Source: CAYGDT01 sp964348745
Lineage (GTDB): Bacteria; Patescibacteriota; Gracilibacteria; Peribacterales; Peribacteraceae
Direction: 5' to 3'
DNA length: 7,252 nt
Assembly (NCBI GenBank): GCA_964348745.1
Contig: CAYGDT010000068.1
Location: 1-7,252 of the forward strand
Shown here: piece after piece, positions 6,452 through 7,252 of the stretch
Layout of the letters: each line of letters starts with the position of its first letter
Numbering within the stretch: position 1 is the first letter of the stretch
Program-made: the position numbers and the translations under genes
The notes under the pieces: generated by a model
The model's input: the letters and a program-made list of their open reading frames with translations, nothing else
Told to the model about the DNA's origin: nothing
The model's database searches: none

Positions 6452-6479
6452 ATTATAATAAAAAATAGCTTTATGTCAA
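6452..6479 (-). promoter_or_regulatory. Perfect-consensus sigma-70-type promoter
   Basis: Minus-strand TTGACA (6474-6479) and TATAAT (6452-6457) match consensus at all twelve positions with a 16-base spacer rich in A and T. Transcription should begin near 6446 and read through the leader into the 156-aa gene. Such a strong promoter implies a highly expressed product, or one controlled mainly after initiation. Confidence 0.85.
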
Positions 6480-6526
6480 TACCAGCATTCGGCGTATAAA
6501 GCACTAAAACGCTGAATCTCACTGTT

Positions 6527-6760
6527 TCACTGGAATGCTCCTCCGACAACCCAGTACAGCGGGAAGAAGAAAACCTTCTGCGTTCCCGTGAGGGAGGCTA
6601 TGGACCAGAAGAAGATGAAGACAGCGAGGATGATAATGAAGTTATACACACCGCCGACGTAGCGCATCCACTCGGCATCGCCGATCATATCGCCGAGACG
6701 CTCGCGATACTTCACCATAAAAAACGCTACGATGATGGCACAGATATTAAGAAACCACAT
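6527..6760 (-). CDS. Small two-segment membrane protein
   Basis: This 77-residue protein begins MWFLNICAIIVAFFMV (hydrophobic, residues 2-16). A charged loop KYRERLGDMIGDAEWMR (17-33) follows, then a second membrane segment, roughly 38-57, and a short hydrophobic end. The loop with RERLGDMIGDAEW is the likely conserved core. I recall similar small orphan proteins in Candidate Phyla Radiation genomes but cannot name a family. The frame could start at 6808, but those extra 16 codons lie in the heptanucleotide repeat, so ATG at 6760 is preferred although no Shine-Dalgarno site precedes it. It lies 51 bases after the thioredoxin gene with no terminator between, so the two are probably cotranscribed. 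Function unknown. Confidence 0.72.
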   Translation of the reverse strand: MWFLNICAIIVAFFMVKYRERLGDMIGDAEWMRYVGGVYNFIIILAVFIFFWSIASLTGTQKVFFFPLYWVVGGAFQ

Positions 6761-6776
6761 GGAGGCATTGTAACGG

Positions 6777-6804
6777 GCAATGAGCAATGAGCAATGACCA
6801 ATGA
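6777..6804. repeat. Heptanucleotide tandem array (GCAATGA x3, CCAATGA)
   Basis: Three exact copies of gcaatga and one with a single change stand head to tail between the thioredoxin stop and the membrane protein start. Period and location match the short tandemly repeated repetitive (STRR) heptamers described between genes in filamentous cyanobacteria, although the unit differs. Confidence 0.85.
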
Positions 6805-6811
6805 ACAAACT

Positions 6812-7132
6812 TTATCCGATAACACTATCCAACATCTTCTTCACATCCTCTTTCGATTTCGATCCTACAAATGTCTTCACAGCTTCGCCGCCTTTGAAAA
6901 TGATGAACGTCGGAATACTCATGACGCCGAATTTACCGGCAACTTCGTTTTGTTCATCCACGTTCATCTTCACTACTTTAATTTTGCCATCGTACTCTTT
7001 GGAAAGTTCATCGACCACAGGGATCATTGCTTTGCACGGCCCGCACCACGGAGCCCAGAAATCCACGAGAACGGGAACGGAGGACTTAATGACCTCTTTC
7101 TCAAATTCTGCGTCGGTGATTGCTTGGGACAT
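6812..7132 (-). CDS. trxA: Thioredoxin
   Basis: This 106-residue protein has full family length. The redox motif WCGPC is at residues 29-33 after VDFWAP, the buried Asp is D24, and the cis-proline is P74 in SIPT. GG (81-82) follows the fourth strand and a C-terminal amphipathic helix ends the fold. Thioredoxin reduces protein disulfides in the cytoplasm, for example in ribonucleotide reductase and peroxiredoxins, and is recharged by thioredoxin reductase. There is no signal peptide. ATG at 7132 fits the family start exactly (SQAITDAEFEKEVI); it lacks a Shine-Dalgarno site, the preceding bases being C/T-rich on the coding strand. A weak TTGCAC/TAAACT pair lies 40 to 20 bases upstream. The membrane protein gene follows 51 bases downstream. 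Confidence 0.97.
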   Translation of the reverse strand: MSQAITDAEFEKEVIKSSVPVLVDFWAPWCGPCKAMIPVVDELSKEYDGKIKVVKMNVDEQNEVAGKFGVMSIPTFIIFKGGEAVKTFVGSKSKEDVKKMLDSVIG

Positions 7133-7196
7133 AAGTGAGAGGAGAATGGAGCAGGTGGAGTTTATGCGTTGAACAGCATTGGTGCAACCGTTATTC

Positions 7197-7252
7197 CTTA
7201 TCAGTTATCAGTTATCAGTTATCAGTTATCAGTTATCAGTTATCAGTTATCA
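7197..7252. repeat. Heptanucleotide tandem array (GTTATCA x7 after a variant copy), running off the window
   Basis: Seven exact copies of gttatca occupy 7204-7252, preceded by the one-base variant cttatca at 7197-7203. The array reaches the last base of the window, so its real length is unknown, and a sequence assembly may have broken here. It lies upstream of the thioredoxin gene. Confidence 0.95.

Noticed and set aside
6358..6549. 63-codon minus-strand frame between the membrane protein and the leader
   Set aside because: It spans the perfect promoter and leader hairpins and overlaps the end of the membrane protein gene; the peptide has no support.
6761..6808. N-terminal extension of the membrane protein to ATG at 6808
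   Set aside because: The extra codons are translation of the heptamer array and would start right after the thioredoxin stop without a ribosome binding site.
7197..7252. Regular repeats as a CRISPR array
   Set aside because: Units are 7 bases, directly abutting and without spacers; no cas gene is present.

Overview
The window looks like a bacterial contig end with compact, mostly minus-strand gene order, ordinary stop codons (TAA and TGA both end genes, so UGA is not reassigned) and several genes without a clear Shine-Dalgarno site. Small membrane and low-complexity orphan proteins, degenerate heptanucleotide repeats between genes and the thioredoxin/small membrane protein pair suggest a Candidate Phyla Radiation (Patescibacteria)-like genome. 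That placement is an impression from style and carries low confidence; no rRNA or other firm marker is present.

Left part (1-3943): a defence-type block. The 3' two-thirds of helicase domain 2 and the C-terminal region of a type I restriction HsdR subunit run in from the left edge on the plus strand. Converging on it from the right is a 779-codon gene that I cannot assign to a named family. Its C-terminal third has a four-cysteine zinc ribbon followed by a PD-(D/E)xK-like nuclease signature, so it is a candidate new restriction or defence nuclease. Its start region is unusual: a well-spaced ribosome binding site and ATG lie one base out of frame with the long reading frame, just behind a perfect dyad. 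The block abuts the 3' end of a tRNA-Ala(UGC) gene (3944-4020, minus), the usual orientation for an island anchored at a tRNA.

Middle part (4021-5789): a short non-coding stretch with a 5' fragment of the same tRNA-Ala, a hairpin and degenerate 7-base repeats. Then comes a 489-codon orphan gene made of a helical N-terminal half and a long acidic, disordered C-terminal half with nested tandem duplications. It has its own candidate promoter directly after a strong rho-independent terminator.

Right part (5790-7252): a 156-codon gene for a basic, probably DNA-binding protein lies between that terminator and a perfect-consensus sigma-70-type promoter. The roughly 185-base leader between promoter and start codon can fold so that its 5' end pairs with the ribosome binding site, with an alternative hairpin competing for part of the fold; it may be an undescribed riboregulator. 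Upstream is a thioredoxin gene followed, probably in the same transcript, by a small two-segment membrane protein. The window ends inside a perfect tandem array of a 7-base repeat.
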